A stretch of 64,000 nt of DNA from Urechis unicinctus. Lineage: Eukaryota; Annelida; Polychaeta; Xenopneusta; Urechidae. The stretch's first letter is position 1, and each line of letters begins with the position of its first letter. The stretch lies in assembly GCA_034190875.2 (NCBI GenBank), contig CM067350.1:19070073-19134072 (forward strand), read 5' to 3'. A model generated the notes under the pieces. It was not told where the DNA came from, made no database searches, and saw only the letters and a program-made list of their open reading frames with translations. This document shows, piece after piece, positions 1-11,504 of the stretch. A program made the position numbers and the translations under genes.

Positions 1-3000
1 GCAGCAATATGGCTATATAGGTTCCATCTTATGACATATTTGTAGCGACACTTGTTCCATCAGATGACAGCGATGTGGCTGCATTTTGTTCCATCTAAGA
101 ACAGCCTACTTGATGCATTTTTTTAATGTTGTAACAGCATTGTGGCTATTTTGGTTCCATTTTATGCAGCATTGTGGCTATATAGGTTCCATCTTATGAC
201 ATATTTGTAGCGACACTTGTTCCATCATATGACAGCCATGTTGCTACATTGGTTCCATCTTAGAACAGCTTATTGATTACTTTTCTTCCATGTTGTAACA
301 GCATTGTGGCTATTTTGGTTCCATTTCATAGCAGCATTGTGGCTATATATAGTTCCATCTTATGACATATTTGTAGCTACACTTGTTCCATCATATGACA
401 GCCATGTGGCTACATTGGTTCCATCTTAGAACAGCTACTTGTGCATTTGTTCCATGTTGTAACAGCATTGTGGCTATTTTGGTTCCATTTCATAAGCAGC
501 ATTGTGGCTATATAGGTTCCATCTTATGACATATTTGTAGCGACACTTGTTCCATCATATGACAGCCCATGTTGCTACATTTGGTTCCATCTTAGAACAG
601 CCTACTTGATGCACTTTTTTTAATGTTGTAACAGCATTGTGGCTATTTTGGTTCCATTTCATATGCAGCATTGTGGCTATATAGGTTCCATCTTATGACA
701 TATTTGTAGCGACACTTGTTCCATCATATGACAGCCATGTTGCTACATTGGTTCCATCTTAGAACAGCTTATTGATCTTTTCTTCCATGTTGTAACAGCA
801 TTGTGGCTATTTTGGTTCCATTTCATAGCAGCATTGTGGCTATATAGGTTCCATCTTATGACATCTTTGTAGCTACACTTGTTCCATCATATGACAGCCA
901 TGTTGCTGCATTGGTTCCATCTTAGAACAGCCTACTTGCTGCTTTTTGTTCAATGTTGTAAAAGCATTGTGGCTATTTTTTGGTTTCATTTCATAGCAGC
1001 ATTGTGGCTATATTGGTACCATCTTATGACATATTTGCAGCGACACTTGTTCCATCATATGACAGCCATGTTGCTACATTGGTTCCATCTTAGAACAGCT
1101 TATTGATCACTTTCTTCCATGTTGTAACAGCATTGTGGCTATTTTGGTTCCATTTCATAGCAGCATTGTGGCTATATAGGTTCCATCTTATGACATATTT
1201 GTAGCTACACTTGTTCCATCATATGACAGTCATGTGGCTGCATTTGTTCCATCTTAGAACAGCCTACTTGATGCATTTGTTCAATGTTGTAACAGCATTG
1301 TGGCTATTTTGGTTCATTTCATAGCAGCATTGTGGCTATATAGGTTCCATCTTATGACACATATTTGTAGCGACACTTGTTCCATCATATGACAGCCATG
1401 TTGCTACATTGGTTCCATCTTAGAACAGCTTATTGATCACTTTTCTTCCATGTTGTAACAGCATTGTGGCTATTTTGGTTTCATTTCATAGCAGCATTGT
1501 GGCTATATAGGTTCCATCTTATGACATCTTTGCAGCTACACTTGTTCCATCATATGACAGCATGTCGCTACATTGGTTCCATCTTAGAACAGCCTACTTG
1601 ATACTTTTTTCCATGTTGTAACAGCATTGTGGCTATTTTGTTTCATTTCATGGCAGCAATGTGGCTATATAGGTTCCATCTTATGACATCTTTGTAGCTA
1701 CACTTGTTCCATCATATGACAGCCATGTCGCTACATTGGTTCCATCTTAGAACAGCTTCGTTGATGCTTTTATTCCATGTTGTAACAGCATTGTGGCTAT
1801 TTTGGTTCCATTTCATAGCAGCAGCAATGGCTATATAGGTTCCATCTTATGACATATTTGTAGCGACACTTGTTCCATCATATGACAGCGATGTGGCTGC
1901 ATTTGTTCCATCTAAGAACAGCCTACTTGATGCATTTTTTTAATGTTGTAACAGCATTGTGGCTATTTTGGTTCCATTTTTATGCAGCATTGTGGCTATA
2001 TAGGTTCCATCTTATGACATATTTGTAGCGACACTTGTTCCATCATATGACAGCCATGTTGCTACATTGGTTCCATCTTAGAACAGCTTATTGATCACTT
2101 TTCTTCCATGTTGTAACAGCATTGTGGCTATATAGGTTCCATCTTATGACATCTTTGTAGCTACACTTGTTCCATCATATGACAGTCATGTGGCTGCATT
2201 AGTTCCATCTTAGAACAGCCTACTTGCTGCATTTGTTCAATGTTGTAAAAGCATTGTGGCTATTTAGTTTCATTTCATAACAGCATTGTGGCTATATTGT
2301 TACCATCTTATGACATATTTGCAGCGACACTTGTTCCATCATATGACAGCCATGTTGCTACATTGGTTCCATCTTAGAACAGCTTATTGATCACTTTTCT
2401 TCCATGTTGTAACAGCATTGTGGCTATTTTGGTTCTATTTCATAGCAGCATTGTGGCTTTATATGTTCCATCTTATGACATCTTTGCAGCTACATTTGTT
2501 CCATCACATGACAGCCATGTCGCTACATTGGTTCCATCTTAGAACAGCTTCGTGGATACTTTTGTTCCATGTTGTAACAGCATTGTGGCTATTTTGGTTC
2601 AATTTCATGGCAGCAATGCGGCTATATAGGTTCCATCTTATGACACCTTTGTAGCTACACTTGTTCCATCATATGACAGCCATGTCGATACATTGGTTCC
2701 ATCTTAGAACAGCTTCGTGGAATCTTTTATTCCATGTTGTAACAGCATTGTGGCTATTTTGGTTCCATTTCATAGCAGCAATATGGCTATATAGGTTCCA
2801 TCTTATGACATATTTGTAGCGACACTTGTTCCATCAGATGACAGCGATGTGGCTGCATTTGTTCCATCTAAGAACAGCCTACTTGATGCATTTTTTTAAT
2901 GTTGTAACAGCATTGTGGCTATTTTGGTTCCATTTCATAGCAGCATTGTGGCTATATAGGTTCCATCTTATGACATATTTGTAGCGACACTTGTTCCATC

Positions 3001-6000
3001 ATATGACAGCCATGTTGCTACATTGGTTCCATCTTAGAACAGCTTATTGATTACTTTTCTTCCATGTTGTAACAGCATTGTGGCTATTTTGGTTCCATTT
3101 CATAGCAGCATTGTGGCTATATAGGTTCCATCTTATGACATATTTGTAGCGACACTTGTTCCATCATATGACAGCCATGTTGCTACATTGGTTCCATCTT
3201 AGAACAGCCTACTTGATTACTTTTGTTCAATGTTGTAACAGCATTGTGGCTATTTTGGTTCCATTTCATAACAGCAATGTGGCTATATAGGTTCCATCTT
3301 ATGACATATTTGCAGCGACACTTGTTCCATCATATGACAGCCATGTTGCTACATTGGTTCCATCTTAGAACAGCTTATTGATCACTTTTCTTCCATGTTG
3401 TAACAGCATTGTGGCTATTTTGTTTCATTTCATAGCAGCATTGTGGCTATATAGGTTCCATCTTATGACATATTTGTAGCGACACTTGTTCCATCATATG
3501 ACAGCCATGTGCTACATTGGTTCCATCTTAGAACAGCTTATTGATCACTTTTCTTCCATGTTGTAACAGCATTGTGGCTATTTTGGTTCCATTTCATAGC
3601 AGCATTGTGGCTATATAGGTTCCATCTTATGACATATTTGCAGCTACACTTGTTCCATCATATGACAGCCATGTTGCTACATTGGTTCCATCTTAGAACA
3701 GCTCGTTGATACTTTTTTCCATGTTGTAACAGCATTGTGGCTATTTTGGTTCCATTTCATGCAGCATTGTGGCTATATAGGTTCCATCTTATGACATCTT
3801 TGTAGCGACACTTGTTCCATCATATGACAGCCATGTCGCTACATTGGTTCCATCTTAGAACAGCTTCTTGATCTTTTTCTTCATGTTGTAACAGCATTGT
3901 GGCTATTTTGGTTCCATTTCATAGCAGCATATGGCTATATAGGTTCCATCTTATGACATATTTGTAGCTACACTTGTTCCATCATATGACAGTCATGTGG
4001 CTGCATTGGTTCATCATCTTAGAACAGCCTACTTGATGCATTTGTTCAATGTTGTAAAAGCATTGTGGCTATTTAGTTTCATTTTTCACAACATGCATTG
4101 TGGCTATATTGTTACCATCTTATGACATATTTGCAGCGACACTTGTTCCATCATATGACAGCCATGTTGCTACATTGGTTCCATCTTAGAACAGCTTATT
4201 GATCACTTTTCTTCCATGTTGTAACAGCATTGTGGCTATTTTGGTTCTATTTCATAGCAGCATTGTGGCTTATATATGTTCCATCTTATGACATCTTTGC
4301 AGCTACATTTGTTCCATCACATGACAGCCATGTCGCTACATTGGTTCCATCTTAGAACAGCTTCGTGGATACTTTTGTTCCATGTTGTAACAGCATTGTG
4401 GCTATTTTGGTTCAATTTCATGGCAGCAATGTGGCTATATAGGTTCCATCTTATGACACCTTTGTAGCTACACTTGTTCCATCATATGACAGCCATGCTA
4501 CATTGGTTCCATCTTAGAACAGCTTCGTGGAATCTTTTCTTCCATGTTGTAACAGCATTGTGGCTATTTTGGTTCCATTTCATAGCAGCAATATGGCTAT
4601 ATAGGTTCCATCTTATGACATCTTTGTAGCGACACTTGTTCCATCAGATGACAGCGATGTGGCTGCATTTGTTCCATCTTAGAACAGCCTACTTGATGCA
4701 TTTTTTTAATGTTGTAACAGCATTGTGGTTATTTTGGTTCCATTTCATGCAGCATTGTGGCTATATAGGTTCCATCTTATGACATATTTGTAGCGACACT
4801 TGTTCCATCATATGACAGCCATGTTGCTACATTGGTTCCATCTTAGAACAGCTTATTGATTACTTTTCTTCCATGTTGTAACAGCATTGTGGCTATTTTG
4901 GTTCATTTTCATAGCAGCAATTGTGGCTATATAGGTTCCATCTTATGACATCTTTGTAGCTACACTTGTTCCATCATATGACAGCCATGTGGCTGCATTG
5001 TTCCATCTTAGAACAGCCTACTTGCTGCATTTTTTCAATGTTGTACAGCATTGTGGCTATTGGTTTCATTTCATAACAGCATTGTGGCTATATTGTTACC
5101 ATCTTATGACATATTTGCAGCGACACTTGTTCCATCATATGACAGCCATGTTGCTACATTGGTTCCATCTTAGAACAGCTTATTGATCACTTTTCTTCCA
5201 TGTTGTAACAGCATTGTGGCTATTTTGGTTCTATTTCAGCAGCAGCATTGTGGCTATATAGGTTCCATCTTATGACATCTTTGTAGCGACACTTGTTCCA
5301 TCATATGACAGCCATGTGCTACATTGGTTCCATCTTAGAACAGCTTACTTGATCACTTTTTTTGTTCCATGTTGTAACAGCATTGTGGCTATTTTGGTTC
5401 CATTTCATAGCAGCAATGTGGCTATATAGGTTCCATCTTATGACATATTTGTAGCGACACTTGTTCCATCATATGACAGCCATGTGGCTACATTTGTTCC
5501 ATCTTAGAACAGCCTACTTGATGCACTTTTTTTAATGTTGTAACAGCATTGTGGCTATTTTTGGTTCCATTTCATAGCAGCATTGTGGCTATATAGGTTC
5601 CATCTTATGACATATTTGTAGCGACACTTGTTCCATCATATGACAGCCATGTTTGCTACATTGGTTCCATCTTAGAACAGCTTATTGATCACTTTTCTTC
5701 CATGTTGTAACAGCATTGTGGCTATTTTGGTTCCATTTCATAGCAGCATTGTGGCTATATAGGTTCCATCTTATGACATATTTGTAGCGACACTTGTTCC
5801 ATCATATGACAGCCATGTGCTACATTGTTCCATCTTAGAACAGCTTACTTGATGCACTTTTTGTTCATGTTGTAACAGCATTGTGGCTATTTTGGTTCAT
5901 TTCATAGCAGCATTGTGGCTATATTGTTCCATCTTATGACATATTTGCAGCGACACTTGTTCCATCATATGACAGCATGTTGCTACATTGGTTCCATCTT

Positions 6001-9000
6001 AGAACAGCTTATTGATCACTTTTCTTCCATGTTTTGTAACAGCATTGTGGCTATTTTGGTTCCATTTTATAGCAGCATTGTGGCTATATAGGTTCCATCT
6101 TATGACATCTTTGTAGCTACACTTGTTCCATCATATGACAGCCATGTTGCTACATTGGTTCCATCTTAGAACAGCTTCTTGCTGCACTTTTGTTCCATGT
6201 TGTAACAGCATTGTGGTGGCTATTTGGTTCATTTCATAGCAGCAGCATTGTGGCTATATAGGTTCCATCTTATGACATATTTGTAGCGACACTTGTTCCA
6301 TCATATGACAGCCATGTTGCTACATTGGTTCCATCTTAGAACACAGCTTATTTGATCACTTTTTTCCATGTTGTAACAGCATTGTGGCTATTTTGTTTCA
6401 TTTCATAGCAGCATTGTGGCTATATAGGTTCCATCTTATGACATATTTGTAGCGACACTTGTTCCATCATATGACAGCCATGTTGCTACATTGGTTCCAT
6501 CTTAGAACAGCTATTGATACTTTTCTTCCATGTTGTAACAGCATTGTGGCTATTTTGGTTCCATTTCATAGCAGCAATGTGGCTATATAGGTTCCATCTT
6601 ATGACATCTTTGTAGCTACACTTGTTCCATCATATGACAGCCATGTGGCTACATTGGTTCCATCTTAGAAACAGCTATTTGATGCATTTTTTTCCATGTT
6701 GTAACAGCATTGTGGCTATTTTGGTTCCATTTCATAGCAGTTGTGGCTATATAGGTTCCATCTTATGACATATTTGTAGCGACACTTGTTCCATCATATG
6801 ACAGCCATGTTGCTACATTGGTTCCATCTTAGAACAGCTTATTGATCACTTTTTTCCATGTTGTAACAGCATTGTGGCTATTTTGGTTCCATTTCATGCA
6901 GCATTGTGGCTATATAGGTTCCATCTTATGACATATTTGTAGCTACACTTGTTCCATCATATGACAGCCATGTGCTACATTGGTTCCATCTTAGAACAGC
7001 TTCGTTGATACTTTTTTCTTCCTTCCATGTTGTAACAGCATTGTGGCTATTTTGGTTCATTTCATAGCAGCATTGTGGCTATATAGGTTCCATCTTATGA
7101 CATATTTGTAGCGACACTTGTTCCATCATATGACAGCCATGTTGCTACATTTGTTCCATCTTAGAACAGCCTACTTGCTGCATTTTTTTTCAATGTTGTA
7201 ACAGCATTGTGGCTATTTTGGTTCCATTTCATAGCAGCATTGTGGCTATATAGGTTCCATCTTATGACATTTTGTTAGCGACACTTGTTCCATCATATGA
7301 CAGCCATGTTGCTACATTGGTTCCATCTTAGAACAGCTTATTGATCACTTTTTCTTCCATGTTGTAACAGCATTGTGGCTATTTTGGTTACATTTCATAG
7401 CAGCATTGTGGCTATATAGTTTCCATCTTATGACATCTTTGTAGCTACACTTGTTCCATCATATGACAGCCATGTGGCTGCATTGGTTCCATCTTAGAAC
7501 AGCCTACTTGCTTACTTTTGTTCAATGTTGTAAACAGCATTGTGGCTCCATGTTCATTTCAACAGCATTGTGGCTATATAGGTTCCATCTTATGACATTT
7601 GTAGCGACACTTGTTCCATCATATGACAGCCATGTTGGCTACATTGGTTCCATCTTAGAACAGCTTATTGATCACATTTTTTCCATGTTGTAACACATTG
7701 TTTTTTGGGTTCCATTTCATAGCAGCATTGTGGCTATATTGTTCCATCTTATGACATCTTTGCATACATTTGTTCCATCATATGACAGCCATGTTGCTAC
7801 ATTGTTCCATCTTAGAACAGCTTATTGATCATTTTTTTCATGTTGTAACAGCATTGTGGCTATTTGGTTCCATTTCATAGCAGCATTGTGGCTATATAGG
7901 TTCCATCTTATGACATCTTTGTAGCTACACTTGTTCCATCATATGACAGCCATGTCGATACATGCATTGTTCCATCTTAGAACATTGCATTTTTCCATCT
8001 TGTAACAGCATTGTGGCTATTTTGGTTCCATTTCATGCAGCAGCATTGTGGCTATATGGTTCCATCTTATGACATATTTGTAGCGACACTTGTTCCATCA
8101 TATGACAGCCATGTGGCTGCATTTGTTCCATCTTAGAACAGCTTATTGATACTTTTTTTTCATGTTGTAACAGCATTGTGGCTATTTTGGTTCCATTTCA
8201 TAGCAGCATTGTGGCTATATAGGTTCCATCTTATGACATCTTTGTAGCTACACTTGTTCCATCATATGACAGCCATGTCGCTACATTGGTTCCATCTTAG
8301 AACAGCTTCTTTGAATACTTTTCTTCCATGTTGTAACAGCATTGTGGCTATTTTGGTTCCATTTCATAGCAGCAATATGGCTATATAGGTTCCATCTTAT
8401 GACATCTTTGTAGCTACACTTGTTCCATCATATGACAGCCATGTGGCTGCATTTGTTCCATCTTAGAACAGCCTACTTGATGCTTTTTTTAATGTTTGTA
8501 ACAGCATTGTGGCTATTTTGGTTCCATTTATGCAGCATTGTGGCTATATAGGTTCCATCTTATGACATATTTGTAGCGACACTTGTTCCATCATATGACA
8601 GCCATGTTGCTACATTGGTTCCATCTTAGAACAGCTTATTGATTACTTTTCTTCCATGTTGTAACAGCATTGTGGCTATTTTGGTTCCATTTCATAGCAG
8701 CAATGTGGCTATATAGGTTCCATCTTATGACATCTTTGTAGCGACACTTGTTCCATCATATGACAGCCATGTGGCTACATTTGTTCCATCTTAGAACAGC
8801 CTACTTGCTGCTTTTGTTCATGTTAAAAGCATTGTGGCTATTTTGGTTTCATTTCATAGCAGCATTGTGGCTATATAGGTTCCATCTTATGACATATTTG
8901 CAGCGACACTTGTTCCATCATATGACAGCCATGTTGCTACATTTGTTCCATCTTAGAACAGCCTACTTGATGCATTTTCTTCCATGTTGTAAAAGCATTG

Positions 9001-9240
9001 TGGCTATTTAGTTTCATTTCATAACAGCATTGTGGCTATATTGTTACCATCTTATGACATCTTTGCAGCGACACTTGTTCCATCATATGACAGCCATGTT
9101 GCTACATAGGTTCCATCTTAGAACAGCTTATTGATCACTTTTCTTCCATGTTGTAACAGCATTGTGGCTATTTTGGTTCCATTTCATAGCAGCATTGTGG
9201 CTATATAGGTTCCATCTTATGACATCTTTGTAGCTACACT
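1..9240 (+). repeat. Hierarchical satellite array (33-bp subunits in a ~165-bp unit)
   Basis: Continuous tandem array of roughly 56 units of ~163-166 bp; for example the unit start 'gcagcattg' falls at 665 and again at 828. Each unit consists of five ~33-bp subunits that all carry a 'GTTCCATC'-like core and resemble RACAGCATTGTGGCTAYATT. The fourth subunit exists in several versions (AACAGCTTATTGATCAC, AACAGCCTACTTGATGC, AACAGCTTCGTGGATAC). Blocks at about 2,200-2,900 recur at about 4,010-4,700, a spacing of ~1,813 bp or 11 units. Units carry small indels. Because 33 and 165 are multiples of three, short frames stay open, but stops and indels break them and I do not regard them as coding. The left edge of the array lies outside the window. 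Confidence 0.97.
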
Positions 9241-9810
9241 TGTTTCGTCGCATGACAGCCATGTGGCTTCATTGGTTCGATCAAGAATCAGCCTAGTGAC
9301 TACATTTGTTTCATGTTGAAACAGCAATGTGGCTATTTTGGTTCAACTTTTAGCCGCATTGTGGCTATGTAGGTTCCATCTTATCACATCACTTGTTACG
9401 TCATATTGACAGCCATGTGGCTAAAATGGTTCGATCATGAAACAGCCTAGTCGCTACATTTGTTTGATGTTGAAACAGCACTGTGGCTATTTTGGTTCCA
9501 TTTCGTAACTGTATTGTGGCTATGTTGGTTCCATCTTATGACATCATTGTGGCTACACTTGTTCCATCTTATGACAGCCGTATGGCTTAATTGGCTCTAT
9601 CTTTTAACAGCATAGTGGCTGCATTGGATTCGGCTTATGACAGCCAACTGGCTAGTTTCCTTCTTGGAAAAGCGACATGTTCCATCATATGTTCCACCTT
9701 ATAACAGCATTGTGGCTATATTGGTTCAACCTGATTACAACCGTGTGGCTATATTGGATCCACCTTATAACAACCTTGTGGCTATGATGTCCCCACCTTA
9801 ATCTCATTTG
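9241..9810 (+). repeat. Diverged ~33-bp monomers at the satellite edge
   Basis: Here the 165-bp order disappears. Only loosely conserved copies of the ~33-bp subunit remain (ACAGC..TGTGGCTA..TTGGTTCCA..TTAT), with more substitutions towards 9,800. This is the pattern expected where an array meets unique DNA and is no longer homogenised. The last clear monomers are near 9,700-9,790. Confidence 0.85.
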
Positions 9811-10035
9811 GAATACTATCTATCTTCAATTGTGCTATAAAAAAAGACAGCTAGCGTTGCATTGAAGTAAAATCACGTTTTTTTATTCAATAAATAATTC
9901 CAATAATGAATGACAATGGCTAAATATATATATATATTAATTAACATTAATAAGCAACCAACACACACACACACACACACAGGCTGACCACAATCTACCA
10001 CCTAACTTCCATGCCCTCTCATACCGTCTGCTGAC
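9811..10035 (+). repeat. AT-rich junction with short TA and CA tracts
   Basis: Low-complexity DNA between the satellite and the LRR exon. A TA run lies at about 9,924-9,938 and a CA dinucleotide tract at about 9,960-9,980. No exon was recognised, although the donor at 10,039 on the minus strand must splice to something further left. Confidence 0.75.
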
Positions 10036-10039
10036 TTAC

Positions 10040-11016
10040 CCACGTGTAATACCACTGCCGCATGAGCCACGCAGGGCGGGGCAGGGCGCTGTACACATGC
10101 TCACACCACATGGAGACGTATCCCACCCGGCGGCTGTCGTGCACCACGACCCAACCCCGCCGCCCCAGCTGCCCTCTCTCTCACACACACACCTCGCCAT
10201 GCTCTCCCTGTCAGTCTCAGACACACGCACATATACTCTACTGAAGACACGCTCAAGTGCCTTCACACACCCACTCATATCAACACCCACATCACCCATA
10301 TACACCACGTTCACCCGCGCGTTCCCACTCACTGCTCCACTCACCCGCCTCCACTCATCACCCGTCAATCCACACCGCTCAACACACACAACACGCAGCT
10401 TCTTACAGCCACACAATTTCACTACAGACTTACATGACAGACGTTTGTTACGACTGACATCGATCTCAGTGATGTGTGAGGATGACCGCATGTGACTGCA
10501 GATCAGCTCCACATCACTGTCGTCGATGCCGCAGTCAGCCAGCTGTAACACTGTCAGGTTACTGAGACACTTCAACACACACCACAGCTTGGTGAACTCG
10601 TCATGGAGAGGATTGCCAGACAGATTGATATACAAACATTGAAACAGACTGGCAAGATGCGCTGCCACTGGGGCAGTCAGTCCGCACCCTGCCAGAGAGA
10701 GGTACCTTAATGTGTTGTTGACACGATGGAACTTGACCTCGGTGTCGCCTACTTCATTCCCGTCCATTAGCAACACCGTGAGGGACGAGTTGGCAGCCAG
10801 GGCACTCATTACACTCATCACACTCATAACATCCAGTTCACAGTCAGCAAGCAACAGCGATTGTAGACGGCAGTCGGAGCTCTCTAGAGCCCGGCTGATG
10901 AGCCGAGCTCCTTCTCTGCCCAGCGCCTTGTTATCGTTCAGGTCCACATGTCTGAGCTTGTGGTGGGGAGGCAGAAGGTGATTCACATCGCTCCCATTCA
11001 GTCCACATGAATCATC
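10040..11016 (-). CDS. NLR gene, last recognised LRR exon
   Basis: Encodes about nine leucine-rich repeats of the ~24-29 residue ribonuclease-inhibitor/NLR type, with cores such as LRHVDLNDNKALG, LRYLSLAGCGLTAP and LTVLQLADCGIDDSD, followed by a Gly/Cys/Trp-rich stretch that is not LRR. The exon starts at 11,016 after an acceptor ending 'tattag', in phase 0, so that the joined repeat has the normal ~29 residues. At 10,040/10,039 the frame runs into GG|GTAAGT, a near-consensus donor; the stop TAA at 10,038-10,036 lies inside that putative intron, so the true C-terminus is probably on another exon. In NLRs the LRR region usually senses ligand or restrains the NACHT switch; the ligand is unknown here. 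Confidence 0.82.
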
Positions 11017-11084
11017 CTAATACATGTAACCCCCGTGTGGTGGACGCGGCTGATCCCAGACACATCCCCCTGTGACCCGCCTAC

Positions 11085-11504
11085 TTCATTGCCGCTGACG
11101 TCCAGCGAGGTGACGTGTGTAGGCAGCCGGTCACATAAGGTGGCCAGGGAGGACGCGTTCAGGTCAGCCGACTCGACACTCAGCGCCTGGACTGAGGCGG
11201 GCACCAGGCGCGTCATGTCGTCTGCCACCACACGTGTGAGAGCCAGAGTCAGCGCACAGAGCGTGGAGTCGTGAGGGACGTCTGCCACGGCGGCCGATAG
11301 GGAGGAGAGGTTAGGGCGCACCAAGATCAGCGCCTCAGTGCCACGTGGCGGGGTGAGGAGGTGGCGGGCACTGCGACCCAGGTCACCGGCGAGGTACACC
11401 ACAGAGAGGGGGCGTGGTATGTGGTGGAAGAAATCCCCGATGATAACTGCGTCGTCAGGCGTGGAGTCGCTCTCAGTCAGCACCAACTGGTCTCCTAGAA
11501 CATC
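11085..11504 (-). CDS. NLR gene, first LRR exon
   Basis: 420-bp open exon in phase 0 at both ends. The acceptor is TGTGTAG|GATGTT and the proposed donor GAA|GTAGGC at 11,084, giving a 68-bp intron to the next exon. The N-terminal part (VLTESDSTPDD...) is a transition region; LRR-like strands begin with VQALSVESADLNASS and VTSLDVSGNE. If the 68-bp intron is not spliced, the frame ends 23 codons further on in sequence that does not look like LRR, and the following LRR exon is out of frame by two bases. Splicing is therefore the better explanation. Confidence 0.78.

Noticed and set aside
879-9011. Repeated open frames in the satellite (FHHMTAM..HWFHLRTAY type)
   Set aside because: Unit lengths of 33 and 165 bp keep frames open by arithmetic; indels and stops break them every few units and no start context or splice support is seen.
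1-9240. CRISPR array
   Set aside because: The subunits are contiguous and mutually similar with no unique spacers, and the surrounding genes are spliced eukaryotic genes.
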